Below are positions 26,155 to 33,655 of a stretch of DNA of 64,000 nucleotides, piece by piece. Below the pieces are notes generated by a model. The model did not search any database and was not told the DNA's origin. It was given only the letters and a program-made list of their open reading frames with translations. A program made the translations under genes and the position numbers. Numbering within the stretch: the first letter of the stretch is position 1; the number at the start of each line of letters is the position of its first letter. The stretch is from JAGOFO01 sp964522105 (GTDB lineage: Bacteria; Myxococcota_A; UBA9042; DTJE01). Location: assembly GCA_964522105.1 (NCBI GenBank), contig CAZFVA010000004.1:62001-126000 (forward strand), given 5' to 3'.

Positions 26155-26445
26155 TCAATCCTGTGATTCCAGAAGTCGTTTCAAACACTCCGCCGCGGGC
26201 AAATCCCTTACAAGCACAATCTTCTGCCGCGCCGTTTTGCCCTTTAGAAGTTCAAGTCTTGTGACCGCGACATCAAGGGCCTGCGCAAGAGTTTTGATTG
26301 CCTGTCCAGTTGCCTTGCCGCCTTCAGGAGCCGAAGAGACTTCAATTTTTATGTGTTCTATTGAAGCCTCTGCGATACGGCATCTACCGGCGCGTGGTTT
26401 TACAGTGATTTCAATAACTGATCCACGGGCGTCTTCCCTGATCAT
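26155..26445 (-). CDS. DUF167 (YggU) family protein
   Basis: A 96-residue soluble protein of the widespread DUF167 family, whose function is unknown. Typical segments are ITVKPRAGRCRI at the start, IEVSSAPEGGKATGQAIKTLAQAL in the centre and VTRLELLKGKTARQKIVLV towards the end. Length agrees with the family (95-100). It is the first gene of a probable two-gene operon with lnt. It is divergent from the lipoprotein gene at 26605. Confidence 0.85.
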   Translation of the reverse strand: MIREDARGSVIEITVKPRAGRCRIAEASIEHIKIEVSSAPEGGKATGQAIKTLAQALDVAVTRLELLKGKTARQKIVLVRDLPAAECLKRLLESQD

Positions 26446-26604
26446 TAGTTATGACCCTGATAAACCTTCGCCGCCGGATTATAGCATCCGCCACATTTGA
26501 TTCCGACTTGGTGACGCAGACAAAACACATGATTCTGTGTCCTGTTTTTGCTGTTTTTCATTTCAGGTGATAATACATACTCGGGTTACGTCTGGAGATT
26601 CAGG

Positions 26605-28008
26605 ATGAAGAAACTTTTGATAGCTGCACTGATCGGGTTTATTGCGACTTTGTCTGCGTGTGAAAAGATTGGTCCGGGACAGTTTGAAAAATATACGCGC
26701 AATGAAGCCGGCGTCAAAAGAATGACGACGTACGTCCAGGACGCGTCAATTCCGGTTCAGGACAGGGTGGATGGGATCCTGGCCCTTATCAAAGCGGGCT
26801 GGTACGAAGAAATCCATGGAATTATATCGGGTTGCAGTGACAAGGACGTTGTCGCTGAAAAGGTGTGCGACAGTCTGCTGAAGCCTCTCGGGGAAGCCGG
26901 GGCGGATGTGGAAAAGATAACTCCGCTGAAAGAAGCGTTCTTTACTGCTTTGGGCATCGTTCCGGATGAGCAGAAGAATAGATTGCAGGAAGGGGCAGCC
27001 GCGTGGGCTTTCGGCGAGCTGACCCAGGCATCAGCAGAAGAGGATGTTAAAAAACAGATCGAACCGCGGATGACGCTTAATGACGTCGAAAAGCTGGGCC
27101 TGGCCGGCACAAAAGGTGCCACGATTCTGGCTAAATATGGTTTTGGTACCGACCGCATGGCGGCGTACGTGATTGCGTCCGGGGACAGGGAATCCAAGCT
27201 CCTTCTTCTGGAAGCGTTGAAGGAACAGCACAAGATTCCAGAAATCGTAATACCGTTTTCGCATCTGGAAGCCATTGGAAAGATTAAGGATCCGTTAGCT
27301 GCCGTCTATCTTCTTGATCTGGCTAATGACAAGACAAAGGCGTCAGACATTCAGGCTGCGGCGTTTAATGAAGCGGCCGGTCTTATGGAAGACCCGAAGG
27401 TTCTTGAGGGTGACCGGACAGGTATCATTGATCGCCTTGATCGTCTTGGAAATTCACAGAACCCTGATGATCGCTGGAGCGCCGTCAATTTCATGGTTGT
27501 TATCGAGGGCGATAATGGCGTCGGTAAGATCATGAATTATCTAAAGAATGATGGTGTGTATGTTAACGCGACCGAAGACGCGATGAAGACGATGGTCGAT
27601 TTCTGCAGTTTCGTCGTTTTCAAAAAGGGTCGGGCTTTTGATGGTGTCGGGTTCGCAAAGAAGTTGATGTCGTCGCCGAACAAGGTGCACAAGACTTTAG
27701 GCGTTGTCTGTGCGAAGGCTTCCCGTAACGGCGAGGTAGTTGAGGCTTTGAAGGCGCTTGTGACGTCTAAAGAGTCGGTTCAGGATGTGCTGGGCGAGCC
27801 GCTTACACTTGGCGGCATTGCCAGGAATGCGATTGAAGGTATCGGGATGTTTGATGAGGTGGCGGCAGACTTGAAGGCCGGCAAGATTGGGGCCAAAGAC
27901 GCCGAAAGTATGGACTTTTTTATTCTTGTTGATCTGGCTTCAAGCGGGAAGGAATACCGCAAGTCGGTGGCTGAAAGATTCCGCGACGAGATTGCGGCCA
28001 AACAGTAG
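26605..28008 (+). CDS. Helical-repeat lipoprotein of unknown function
   Basis: A 467-residue lipoprotein: MKKLLIAALIGFIATLSAC gives Cys19 as the lipidation site. The start at 26605 has a purine-rich GGAGATTCAGG upstream, and the longer frame from 26548 is rejected because it hides the signal peptide. The mature protein is mostly amphipathic helices with hints of HEAT/ARM-like repeats (LEAIGKIKDPLAAVYLLDLAND, AFNEAAGLMEDPKV). A run of charged residues and no further membrane segment suggest a periplasmic anchored scaffold. I do not recognise a family. The flippase gene follows 30 nt downstream. Confidence 0.72.
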   Translation: MKKLLIAALIGFIATLSACEKIGPGQFEKYTRNEAGVKRMTTYVQDASIPVQDRVDGILALIKAGWYEEIHGIISGCSDKDVVAEKVCDSLLKPLGEAGADVEKITPLKEAFFTALGIVPDEQKNRLQEGAAAWAFGELTQASAEEDVKKQIEPRMTLNDVEKLGLAGTKGATILAKYGFGTDRMAAYVIASGDRESKLLLLEALKEQHKIPEIVIPFSHLEAIGKIKDPLAAVYLLDLANDKTKASDIQAAAFNEAAGLMEDPKVLEGDRTGIIDRLDRLGNSQNPDDRWSAVNFMVVIEGDNGVGKIMNYLKNDGVYVNATEDAMKTMVDFCSFVVFKKGRAFDGVGFAKKLMSSPNKVHKTLGVVCAKASRNGEVVEALKALVTSKESVQDVLGEPLTLGGIARNAIEGIGMFDEVAADLKAGKIGAKDAESMDFFILVDLASSGKEYRKSVAERFRDEIAAKQ

Positions 28009-28038
28009 TGACCTGCCTGATTTATTACAGGAAGCATT

Positions 28039-29601
28039 GTGAATAAAGATTCCAATATCAAGGAAGCCGGCCGTGGTTTTGTACTGATTACCGGTGCCAA
28101 GCTGTGGTTTCTGATTACTGCGACGTTTACCTCTCTGGCCTTTCCCAGACTTTTCGGGGATCCCGTACTTTTCGGCCAGTTCAGGGTAGTTTCCGGGTTG
28201 CTCAATGTCGTGACAATGGTCGTGATAACTGCTTCTGTGCAGGCTGTAAGTAAGCTTGCGAGTGAGTCGGGTGCAGATATCAGGCATGTCCGCCGTACGG
28301 CCTTCAAGGGACAGTTATTGTTTTTCGGTCCGGTGTTTCTGGCCCTTTTTGTCTTGTCCGGCTTGATAGCCGACAGTTTTTTGAATGATCCTGGAATCTC
28401 GCTTCCCCTCAGGGTTTCTTCCCTGGTTGTCCTTGCGTACCTGTTCTATTCGGCTCTTGTCGGGTTGCTTAACGGCACAAGAAACTATGGCCGCCAGGCC
28501 GGTCTTGATATCCTTTTTTCCACGCTGAAAACTATTTTGATGGTCGGGGCGGTCGTCGTTTCCGGGTCTGTCGCGGTCGCGTACGGGGCCTTCGCGCTGA
28601 CTGCCTGGATCGTTCTTGCTGTCGCTGCCGTAATGGTTGGTCAGGTGGTGTCGGCCTGTGGTGCGCCTGACCACAGCGTTGCCGGCGAGAGCTGCAGTGC
28701 CGGTGTCCTTCAAAAAAGCAGGCCAACTGTCGGCAGCTATCTTTCTTTCCTTCTGCCGCTTGCAGGGTATGCGCTTGTGTTGAATTTGTTGCTGCAGGCA
28801 GATGTGATAGGCATCAAGGCCGCGCTTGGAAGCGGTTCCGACCTTCCGGGATCGCAGAGCGGAGCGGATAATGCGTCGGTGATTGCCGGTATTTACGGGG
28901 CCGCGAAGAATGTTGCTCTGTTGCCCTATCAGGCAGTAATTTCGCTGACATTCATTGTGTTTCCGATGGTTGCGAGGGCGTCAAGTTCTGGTGATCGCGA
29001 CGGTGCGTCTTCGGTTGTAACAGGTGCGTTCCGGTTGTCGGCCATGCTTTCGTGGGGTGCTGTTGCGGTCTTCGGTGCCGCCCCCCGCGAGATTCTTGGT
29101 TTGCTTTTCGGGTCTGTTTATCAAAGCGGCTCTTCGGAGCTGGTCATTCTGCTTGCGGCAGGTGCCCTGCTTGCGTTCATGTACGTTGGTAACGCGGTGC
29201 TTGCGTCGTCCGGTCGGCCGGTCGTGTCAATGCTGGGTGGGATTGGTGCAGTGGCGGTTCAGGTCGGGTTGTTGCTGTTACTGCTTCCCGGTGCGACCGG
29301 CGCACAGGCGGCATCCGGGGCGGCATATGCAACGCTTGCCGGGGCTGTCGTCGGGGCCGGCGTGGCCGGGGTACTTACGGCCCGGTCGTACCGTAACGTA
29401 TCGTGGTTGTGGACGGCGGTGTCTTCAATTCTGTCTGCTGCAGCCGGTGTCGCGGTCGGGGGGCTTCTTGACGGACACGTATTATGGGTAATCAGACCGG
29501 TAGTTTCTGCCGTAGTGTTTATGATTGTTCTGGTCGTCACAAGGGGAACGGGCCGCGCTGATCTTGAGATGGTTCTTAAGGTTGTAAGGCGTGGTCGTTG
29601 A
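28039..29601 (+). CDS. Polysaccharide/oligosaccharide flippase-like membrane protein
   Basis: A 520-residue protein with about 12-14 hydrophobic helices, resembling Wzx/MATE-superfamily exporters that flip lipid-linked sugars. The N-terminal GRGFVLITGAKLWFLI and PRLFGDPVLFGQFRVVSGLLNV segments match the first helices of the PST family; YGAAKNVALLPYQAVISLTFIVFP in the centre is typical of the second half-bundle. The GTG start has AGGAAG shortly upstream. No glycosyltransferase cluster is adjacent, so its substrate is open; a MurJ-type lipid II flippase is possible but the sequence looks more like O-antigen flippases. Confidence 0.75.
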   Translation: MNKDSNIKEAGRGFVLITGAKLWFLITATFTSLAFPRLFGDPVLFGQFRVVSGLLNVVTMVVITASVQAVSKLASESGADIRHVRRTAFKGQLLFFGPVFLALFVLSGLIADSFLNDPGISLPLRVSSLVVLAYLFYSALVGLLNGTRNYGRQAGLDILFSTLKTILMVGAVVVSGSVAVAYGAFALTAWIVLAVAAVMVGQVVSACGAPDHSVAGESCSAGVLQKSRPTVGSYLSFLLPLAGYALVLNLLLQADVIGIKAALGSGSDLPGSQSGADNASVIAGIYGAAKNVALLPYQAVISLTFIVFPMVARASSSGDRDGASSVVTGAFRLSAMLSWGAVAVFGAAPREILGLLFGSVYQSGSSELVILLAAGALLAFMYVGNAVLASSGRPVVSMLGGIGAVAVQVGLLLLLLPGATGAQAASGAAYATLAGAVVGAGVAGVLTARSYRNVSWLWTAVSSILSAAAGVAVGGLLDGHVLWVIRPVVSAVVFMIVLVVTRGTGRADLEMVLKVVRRGR

Positions 29602-29618
29602 TCCCGGCACCTGTTGAA

Positions 29619-30356
29619 TCAGTAGTGAACTTTTACCAGAAACAGTCCCTGCGGGGGGGCCGTCACGCCACCCTGAGTGCGGTCGCCTGATTCAAGCAGG
29701 CCCCGAATCCATTCCACGTCCTTTCGGCCCCGCCCTACCCATACCAGCGATCCTGCGATTATTCTGACCATGTTGCGAAGAAAGCCGCGCGCAGAGACAG
29801 TGATATTGATGATTCCGTCAGAGCCGGCTTCAACCGTTATTGCGTCAACCGTTCTGATCGGATTGTCTGCATCGCAATGGGCCGATCTGAAGGCGGAAAA
29901 GTTGTGTCGCCCCACAAGTATGGCGGCGGCTTCTTTCATGGCGTCAACGTCTAAAGAGCCTCTGACGTGCCAGGCCTGTCTGCGTTGGAGTGGTAAGGTA
30001 GTCTCGCCGGTGTGGACCCTGTACAGATACGTTTTTCCCAGGGCGGAAAATCTTGAATTAAAGCCCGGGTCCGCATCGGTGGCTTCCAGCACCTGAACGT
30101 CGTCAGGAAGGTGATCATTAAGGCCCAGATGAAATGCTTTAAGCGGCAGATTTGTGTCCAGGTGAAAATTGACAGGCATTTCAAGGGCATGGACCCCGGC
30201 GTCAGTTCTTGAGGATGAGTAGAGTACTATTTTCTGGCCGGTAAGTTTTTGCAGCGCCACATGAAGAACACCCTGGACGGTCCTTTCCTTCGCCTGCATC
30301 TGCCATCCGGAAAAGTCGGTACCGTCAAACTGGATCATCAGTCTGATATTGCGCAT
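29619..30356 (-). CDS. truA: tRNA pseudouridine synthase A
   Basis: Isomerises uridines 38-40 of the tRNA anticodon stem. The 245-residue protein starts MRNIRLMIQFDGTDFSGWQ, the standard TruA N-terminus, so the frame's earlier start at 30404 is dropped; AAAAGGG lies upstream of 30356. The catalytic Asp52 is in SSSRTDAGVHAL. Further signatures are FNSRFSALGKTYLYRV, HNFSAFRSA and ARGFLRNMVRIIAGSLVWVGRG. The gene is convergent with the flippase gene and single. Confidence 0.95.
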   Translation of the reverse strand: MRNIRLMIQFDGTDFSGWQMQAKERTVQGVLHVALQKLTGQKIVLYSSSRTDAGVHALEMPVNFHLDTNLPLKAFHLGLNDHLPDDVQVLEATDADPGFNSRFSALGKTYLYRVHTGETTLPLQRRQAWHVRGSLDVDAMKEAAAILVGRHNFSAFRSAHCDADNPIRTVDAITVEAGSDGIINITVSARGFLRNMVRIIAGSLVWVGRGRKDVEWIRGLLESGDRTQGGVTAPPQGLFLVKVHY

Positions 30357-30515
30357 GTCAGCCCTTTTAGTCAGGGAACCAGATTCGGTATATGATAACC
30401 ACATAACAGGGTTTGCGGTCGCATCGGAACACCTTTATATTTGTTTTTGTGACGTTTAGACTGTGCCCGATGGTCGGGATGTCTTTGTTGAATGTCATAT
30501 TCAGGGGGCAATATC

Positions 30516-31100
30516 GTGAAAATGAGACGTCGTTTCGGGTATTTGAAAGTTGGTCTGATGGCATGTGTGGCCCTGGCCGCTATTATTGCCCGGCCGTTAC
30601 CGGCTGCTGCCGGATGTGCCGAAAGTATTGTGAAGGGGGCGGCAGGCAAGATAGTTGGCCTTGATGTGGTCGGGGTTTCTGTTTCTGATGCCGGGGTCGC
30701 CGTGTCGTTGAAGAAGAGTGGCGAGGAGGGGCTCATCATTACCGCGATGTGTCTGGCTGGTGAGGACTTCGTAACGTATCAGGGCGCTTATGGCAGGCCG
30801 GGTGTTTCAAACCTGTCTGCCGATGAATCGGCCTGGCTTGGAAAGTTATTTGAGACGCTGCCTAAATATCCGGGATTCAAGGAATGCGGGGAGTTCAAGA
30901 AATCGTCAAAGCCTTCTCAGGCGTCGATGATTGCCGCCATGGACAAGCAGTGGACCGATTATTGTAAGGACGATGTCGAAACTCGTTCGTCTTCTCTGGT
31001 CATAATTCTGATTGCGGCTGGTGTCTTGTTGCTTGTAACAGCTGTGTTGGCAGCCGTTTTTGTAAGCAGGCGAAAAAGGCGTAAGGCGGCGAACCCTTGA
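30516..31100 (+). CDS. Secreted single-pass membrane protein of unknown function
   Basis: A 194-residue protein with a Sec signal (ending PLPAAAG|C or nearby), a soluble region of about 115 residues with five Cys, and a C-terminal membrane helix (SSLVIILIAAGVLLLVTAVLA) followed by the basic tail RRKRRKAANP. The topology is type I-like: domain outside, tail inside. The GTG at 30516 follows CAGGGGG by 7 nt and is preferred over the ATG at 30492, which lacks a ribosome-binding site. It has no GGC motif before the helix, so it is not a clear member of the sorting-tail group seen in two other proteins here. It is convergent with speD. Confidence 0.65.
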   Translation: MKMRRRFGYLKVGLMACVALAAIIARPLPAAAGCAESIVKGAAGKIVGLDVVGVSVSDAGVAVSLKKSGEEGLIITAMCLAGEDFVTYQGAYGRPGVSNLSADESAWLGKLFETLPKYPGFKECGEFKKSSKPSQASMIAAMDKQWTDYCKDDVETRSSSLVIILIAAGVLLLVTAVLAAVFVSRRKRRKAANP

Positions 31101-31106
31101 ATATTG

Positions 31107-31511
31107 TCAGGCTGCAGCCTGGCTTCCCTGCGGGGCAAAACCCTGAGCCGGTGCCTGTTCAGCGTCTGGAAGAATTCCGCGTGCGATTTCCTTGACTTCC
31201 ACTCTGCCGGCCCCGAAAGCAACCTTGCAGTATTCGAAAGCTTTCCATGTATCAACAGAGTTTCCGCAGGTAAACAGGTCAACGGCAGCGTAACCGTATT
31301 CGGGCCACGTATGCACGGCGAGGTGTGATTCGGCGATGACGACAACTGCCGTCACTCCGTATGGACTGAAGTGATGTTTAGTCCGGCTGACTATTGTAGC
31401 GCCGGCAACTTCACACGCTTTTTCAAGGGTTTCAAGGATAAGACCGGGATCGTTAAGGTCTGCGGTACATCCGTGAAAATCAGCCACCAGGTGACGTCCA
31501 AGTGCATTCAA
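31107..31511 (-). CDS. speD: S-adenosylmethionine decarboxylase proenzyme
   Basis: Produces decarboxylated S-adenosylmethionine for spermidine synthesis. The chain of 134 residues is the class 1B bacterial type. Self-processing occurs at Glu61-Ser62 in IAESHLAVHTWPEYGYAAVD, making the pyruvoyl group; HHFSPYGVTAV and DLFTCG are the other active-site segments. The TTG at 31511 is chosen as start because GGAGG lies 8 nt upstream and the product then begins MNALGRHLVADFHGC as in homologues. A GTG at 31535 would overlap this ribosome-binding site. The C-terminal QAPAQGFAPQGSQAAA is an unusual Ala/Gln tail. No speE is in the window. The leader is structured (see separate entries). Confidence 0.93.
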   Translation of the reverse strand: MNALGRHLVADFHGCTADLNDPGLILETLEKACEVAGATIVSRTKHHFSPYGVTAVVVIAESHLAVHTWPEYGYAAVDLFTCGNSVDTWKAFEYCKVAFGAGRVEVKEIARGILPDAEQAPAQGFAPQGSQAAA

Positions 31512-31633
31512 ATTGTTGTCCTCCGGAATTGACACGAGGCCGGTGCGTCAGCTTGCCGACCCCAGGGGCATAAGTCACCTCCAGACCTTGGTAAAACCAG
31601 GTCGAACCCCCTCGAAAGGAAGGGGAATTTGGG
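31512..31633 (-). promoter_or_regulatory. Structured 5' leader of speD
   Basis: About 120 nt between the probable start of transcription and the TTG of speD. In the transcript, CGAGG (31614-31610) can pair with CCTCG (31539-31535) and so close the whole element. Inside, GACC/GGTC plus TGGT/ACCA forms an 8-bp hairpin with one bulge (31603-31584), and a GGGG run at 31610-31607 can pair with the CCCC of the upstream ORF. The element contains a perfect GGAGGTGA used by a 7-codon ORF. This layout suggests post-transcriptional control by SAM or polyamines; no known riboswitch class was recognised. Confidence 0.5.
31548..31571 (-). CDS. Seven-codon upstream ORF in the speD leader
   Basis: Encodes MPLGSAS followed by TGA. 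Its ATG lies 3 nt after GGAGGTGA, a full complement to the 16S rRNA 3' end and a stronger site than that of speD itself. The stop is 36 nt before the speD TTG. A short ORF with a near-perfect ribosome-binding site inside a structured leader is likely to be translated or to bind ribosomes. Its meaning is inferred from position only; the peptide has no recognisable family. Confidence 0.45.
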   Translation of the reverse strand: MPLGSAS

Positions 31634-31639
31634 GCGTGA

Positions 31640-31668
31640 ATTGTGCTGGTTTTTGTTGTTCAAGTCAA
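31640..31668 (-). promoter_or_regulatory. Sigma-70 type promoter for speD
   Basis: On the minus strand TTGACT (31668-31663) and CACAAT (31645-31640) are separated by 17 nt. Five of six -35 bases and four of six -10 bases match consensus. The site lies about 40 nt after the stop of the upstream propeller gene, so speD has its own transcript, starting near 31633. Confidence 0.6.
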
Positions 31669-31707
31669 GGGATTACTTAGCGGCTTCGCGGTGTTTGGCT
31701 TGCTTAT

Positions 31708-33477
31708 CTACAGTTTTGTCGGTTTGCGGCAGCGTCGTGTAACGAAGATGACAGAAGTCATAAATATCAGCGCCAGGACTGCAGCTGCCGATTGGTCTGC
31801 GTAACCGGTTGAACATCCGCCGGATTTTGCACCGGGATCGAAGCCGTTCAGGTCCATGCCGGTCGTGCCATCAGGATAGTTGACGTTTGAGTCGCCGGTG
31901 GTCGTTGCGTCGCGGTCTGTGATCAGTTCCGGGTCTGGTTCCGGGGGCGGCGTCCAGTCGGCGCACTTGTCGATTGAGCCCTGATAGGTGTCAACTTCGG
32001 CGCAGGAAAGGCACTTCAGTTCGTCACGGTTGCAGTAGAAGCCGAAGTCGCAGTCTGATTGTTTGGTGCATTTGAATGTGAATCTGAACACCGTGCCTTT
32101 GTCGCCAACGGCGAAGCCAGCGTAAGGGCTCAGGAAAGTCGCGGCAAGCGCTCGGGGAGTGTTGGCGGGGGCCCCGCCCATCATGTCAAAAGTCACATCG
32201 CCGAGGTCTGGCTTTTTTACCCAGGTCAGACCGCCATCGAAGGTATCCAGGGTCGTGATGTAGTAGTATTTCGGGGGATTGCCGCTGCCGGTGCTTGCAC
32301 CCTCGGTCATGAAAGATGAACCGACGACGTGACCTTTGATTGTTCCGTCGTTGTCTTTCCAGAAGTACATACCACCGATTTCACTGAAGAACATCGGTTG
32401 CGTGAATATCCCTTTGATGGTGCCGATCTGCATGTTTACAGCCAGGTCGGCCCAGGTCTTGCCGCCATCTTCTGTCTTCAGAATTTTTGCAACGACCGTC
32501 AGTTGTTTTGAATTGTCCCAGGCGACCAGGGCAAGGAATCCGGTCGATTCATCAACGAACTGGATGTGGCGTGGAAGCCAACCGCCTTCGAAGTACAAAG
32601 GATATTTTTTTTCATTAAATCCTGTTTCATGAACCGGGTCTTCGGTTTCGGACAGCGATATTGGGCCTTGAAGGACCCACGCATTGCCGCCGTCCGTCGT
32701 CTTGAAAACGCGGGTCTGGTGGTAAAATGTCTGGGTGTCGGACATTCCCTGACCGTCATCTATTTCCCTGTCCTCGGTGTCGGTGGCAACAGCCCAGCCG
32801 GTCTTGCTGTCAAGCCAGTACATGGCAGCGATTCCAGGTTTTACCGTGCCTGATGATTCAGTTGCCGGAATGGCGGTGTTTGCGATTTCGGTCGGTGTAA
32901 ATGTGACTGTTTTGCCGTCTTCTGACAACTCGAACAGGTATATGTTTCCGCTGGCCGTGCAGACGATGCCTTTTGAGCCGTTAAACAGGTGAATGCTGGT
33001 GAACTGGTCCCTTTCTTCGCCGGTGATGATCGGGGCGTCGAAGGTTTCTTTGAAGGCCCCGCCGTCTGGCGAAAAGCCGAGGTACGCGCCACATGATGCC
33101 CACAGGACAGGCAGTGTTTGTGAGTTCTGACGGAAGACCTTCAGGTCGGTCATCGTGCACATTTTTCCGCCCAGCATCCCGCCGCTGTTGAGGGAGCCGG
33201 AGATATTTTGAGCCAATGTCCCGGCGTTCTGGCTTCTGAAGGCCAATGCGCTGATCATCGGGAAACCTGAGCTCATGTCGATTCGGATGCCGCCAAAGTA
33301 GAGCACCGTTTCGTTCAGCGCCTCGACAGCCATGAATATGTCGTCAATCTTTGCATTTGTCGGTGTCTGGTAATACCACCCTGGAAGAACCTCAGTTTCG
33401 TTACCGCAAAGGCCGGTGGCCGGGATTAGAAGTCCGAATATAAGCGCCAGTACTGAAAGTTTTTTCGTCGTCTTCAT
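31708..33477 (-). CDS. Secreted YCF48/BNR-like propeller protein with C-terminal GGCS sorting-type tail
   Basis: A 589-residue protein with a Sec signal (MKTTKKLSVLALIFGLLIPATGLCG). The body has propeller-type repeats with Asp-box-like turns: TTDGGNAWVLQG, KTEDGGKTWADL, DTFDGGLTWVKK and the YCF48-like GFAVGDKGTVFRF. Near 470-510 a Cys-rich stretch (CTKQSDCDFGFYCNRDELKCLSC) resembles the EGF-like modules of myxobacterial surface proteins, followed by a Pro/Asp/Thr linker. The end is tripartite: SGGCST at 552-557, a membrane helix, then RRCRKPTKL. This matches the MYXO-CTERM type of sorting signal. It is likely surface exposed. GGGAC precedes the ATG. Confidence 0.78.
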   Translation of the reverse strand: MKTTKKLSVLALIFGLLIPATGLCGNETEVLPGWYYQTPTNAKIDDIFMAVEALNETVLYFGGIRIDMSSGFPMISALAFRSQNAGTLAQNISGSLNSGGMLGGKMCTMTDLKVFRQNSQTLPVLWASCGAYLGFSPDGGAFKETFDAPIITGEERDQFTSIHLFNGSKGIVCTASGNIYLFELSEDGKTVTFTPTEIANTAIPATESSGTVKPGIAAMYWLDSKTGWAVATDTEDREIDDGQGMSDTQTFYHQTRVFKTTDGGNAWVLQGPISLSETEDPVHETGFNEKKYPLYFEGGWLPRHIQFVDESTGFLALVAWDNSKQLTVVAKILKTEDGGKTWADLAVNMQIGTIKGIFTQPMFFSEIGGMYFWKDNDGTIKGHVVGSSFMTEGASTGSGNPPKYYYITTLDTFDGGLTWVKKPDLGDVTFDMMGGAPANTPRALAATFLSPYAGFAVGDKGTVFRFTFKCTKQSDCDFGFYCNRDELKCLSCAEVDTYQGSIDKCADWTPPPEPDPELITDRDATTTGDSNVNYPDGTTGMDLNGFDPGAKSGGCSTGYADQSAAAVLALIFMTSVIFVTRRCRKPTKL

Positions 33478-33619
33478 TCTTTAAGTCCCTTGATTTGCCC
33501 CTTGCGGGCACCAACTCCAGATAACACGGTAAGATACTGGAAGACATGGACAAAATCTATAACTTGAAACGCAATGTCAGCGGCGCTTGTCTGTCCATGC
33601 GCCATTGCGGCCGCTTTGC

Positions 33620-33628
33620 TGCTATAAT
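33620..33628 (+). promoter_or_regulatory. Extended -10 promoter of leuS
   Basis: TG-C-TATAAT: a perfect -10 hexamer at 33623-33628 with the TGn extension at 33620-33622. No matching -35 at the right distance, as expected for extended -10 promoters. Transcription would start near 33635, giving a leader of about 20 nt that holds the GGAG ribosome-binding site. Confidence 0.6.
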
Positions 33629-33655
33629 CGCGCGCGACCTTTGTCGGAGCGACCG

